NCBI RefSeq assembly: GCF_018860745.1
Contig: NZ_JAHKPY010000014.1
Span: forward strand, 372,001 to 436,000
Direction: 5' to 3'
DNA length: 64,000 nucleotides
Source of the DNA: Zobellia uliginosa
Lineage (GTDB): Bacteria > Bacteroidota > Bacteroidia > Flavobacteriales > Flavobacteriaceae
Part shown: positions 63,733 to 64,000 of the stretch, piece after piece
How the letters are laid out: the number at the start of each line of letters is the position of its first letter
Position numbering within the stretch: position 1 is the stretch's first letter
Notes under the pieces: model-generated
Databases searched by the model: none
Told to the model about the DNA's origin: nothing
The model's input: the letters and a program-made list of their open reading frames with translations, nothing else
Made by a program: the position numbers and the translations under genes

Positions 63733-64000
63733 ATGCAGGAAGAAGGAAAAATTAAACTCGGTATTTCAATAGGCGATTTAAACGGAATAGGTTGTGAGGT
63801 TCTCCTCAAGACCTTTGAAGATAGTCGTATGCTAGATTTTTGTACTCCTGTAATATTCGCATCCAACAAAACTATTTCCTTTCAGAAAAAAGAGTTGGAT
63901 ATAAATATTAATTATCATGGGATTACTGATGCTTCTAAAGCAGTAGACGGTAAGATAAATGTGGTAAATGTTTGGAAGGAAGTTCCCAGAATAAATTTTG
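63733..64000 (+). CDS. pdxA: 4-hydroxythreonine-4-phosphate dehydrogenase, 5' part (cut by window end)
   Basis: The first 89 codons of a PdxA-type enzyme. They read MQEEGKIKLGISIGDLNGIGCEVLLKTF, the family N-terminal pattern, then 'FCTPVIFASNKTISFQKKELDININYH' in the flavobacterial form. It acts in vitamin B6 synthesis. No stop occurs before the window end. It belongs to the ribE-pdxA neighbourhood and not to the distant acid-sugar operon. Confidence 0.88.
   Translation, partial: MQEEGKIKLGISIGDLNGIGCEVLLKTFEDSRMLDFCTPVIFASNKTISFQKKELDININYHGITDASKAVDGKINVVNVWKEVPRINF

Noticed and set aside
63733-64000. pdxA as the missing PdxA2 of the acid-sugar operon
   Set aside because: It lies 43 kb away beside riboflavin synthase, the usual place of vitamin B6 pdxA in this group.

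Overview
The window comes from a low-GC Bacteroidota genome, most likely a marine flavobacterium (Flavobacteriaceae); the genus cannot be fixed from sequence alone. Evidence is the TAnnTTTG type of -7 promoter box in many intergenic regions, frequent TTG starts, near absence of Shine-Dalgarno sequences, OmpA/TonB-style outer-membrane proteins, AraC regulators with membrane domains, and the neighbour pair riboflavin synthase / pdxA. I saw no integrase, transposase, CRISPR array, rRNA or phage gene.

Layout. 0-4.2 kb: a membrane AraC regulator, an unknown small protein and a TonB-receptor-like outer membrane barrel. 4.2-6.5 kb: a three-gene operon of a divergent Lgt-like acyl/diacylglyceryl transferase, a radical SAM protein with the cysteine layout of the tetraether-lipid-synthase (Tes/MJ0619) family, and a two-helix membrane peptide. 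6.6-9.9 kb: housekeeping genes (dusB, LolC/E-like permease, rbfA, methylmalonyl-CoA epimerase, a CAT-anticodon tRNA). 10-14 kb: an outer-membrane protein and a copper module, in which a heavy-metal-binding domain fused to an AraC DNA-binding domain precedes a copper P-type ATPase. 14.2-21 kb: a LacI-controlled catabolic operon built around a DUF1537 acid-sugar kinase, with an isopropylmalate-dehydrogenase-like enzyme, a cyclase-family hydrolase, an MFS carrier and a Gfo/Idh/MocA oxidoreductase.

22-48.7 kb is one large nitrate/nitrite assimilation region. The minus-strand operon nirB-nirD-DUF4202-sensor kinase-precorrin-2 dehydrogenase diverges from cobA (SUMT), followed by a NarK/NasA-type carrier, a Crp/Fnr regulator with an N-terminal cysteine cluster, and a redox operon (globin, DUF3365 heme lipoprotein, NOX/ferric-reductase-like cytochrome b, flavin/2Fe-2S reductase, pentaheme cytochrome c). 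Then come a NrtABCD-like ABC importer with its own outer-membrane porin, a NarL-type response regulator, a GH13 amylase, a nitrate reductase fused to a NirB-like FAD/BFD module, and a rubredoxin-tailed partner protein. A recurring palindrome, TACGTAT-N2-ATACGTA, sits in front of nearly every transcription unit of this region and nowhere obvious outside it, so it is probably the regulon operator.

48.7-53 kb carries a Kelch lipoprotein, a threonine-synthase-like PLP enzyme and a DgcN (DUF1611) / DgcA (enolase-superfamily epimerase) pair that suggests D-glutamate or murein-peptide catabolism. 53-64 kb holds a lipoprotein zinc metalloprotease, a TauE/SafE exporter, a sodium:solute symporter, a small lipoprotein, a large DUF3857/transglutaminase protein, riboflavin synthase and the 5' part of pdxA, cut by the window end.

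The best candidates for undescribed biology are the Lgt-like/Tes-like lipid-modification operon, the split NOX-like redox module under nitrate control, the TACGTA regulon with helically phased sites, the rubredoxin/nitrite-reductase-like partner of nitrate reductase, and the acid-sugar pathway using an isopropylmalate-dehydrogenase-like enzyme instead of PdxA2.
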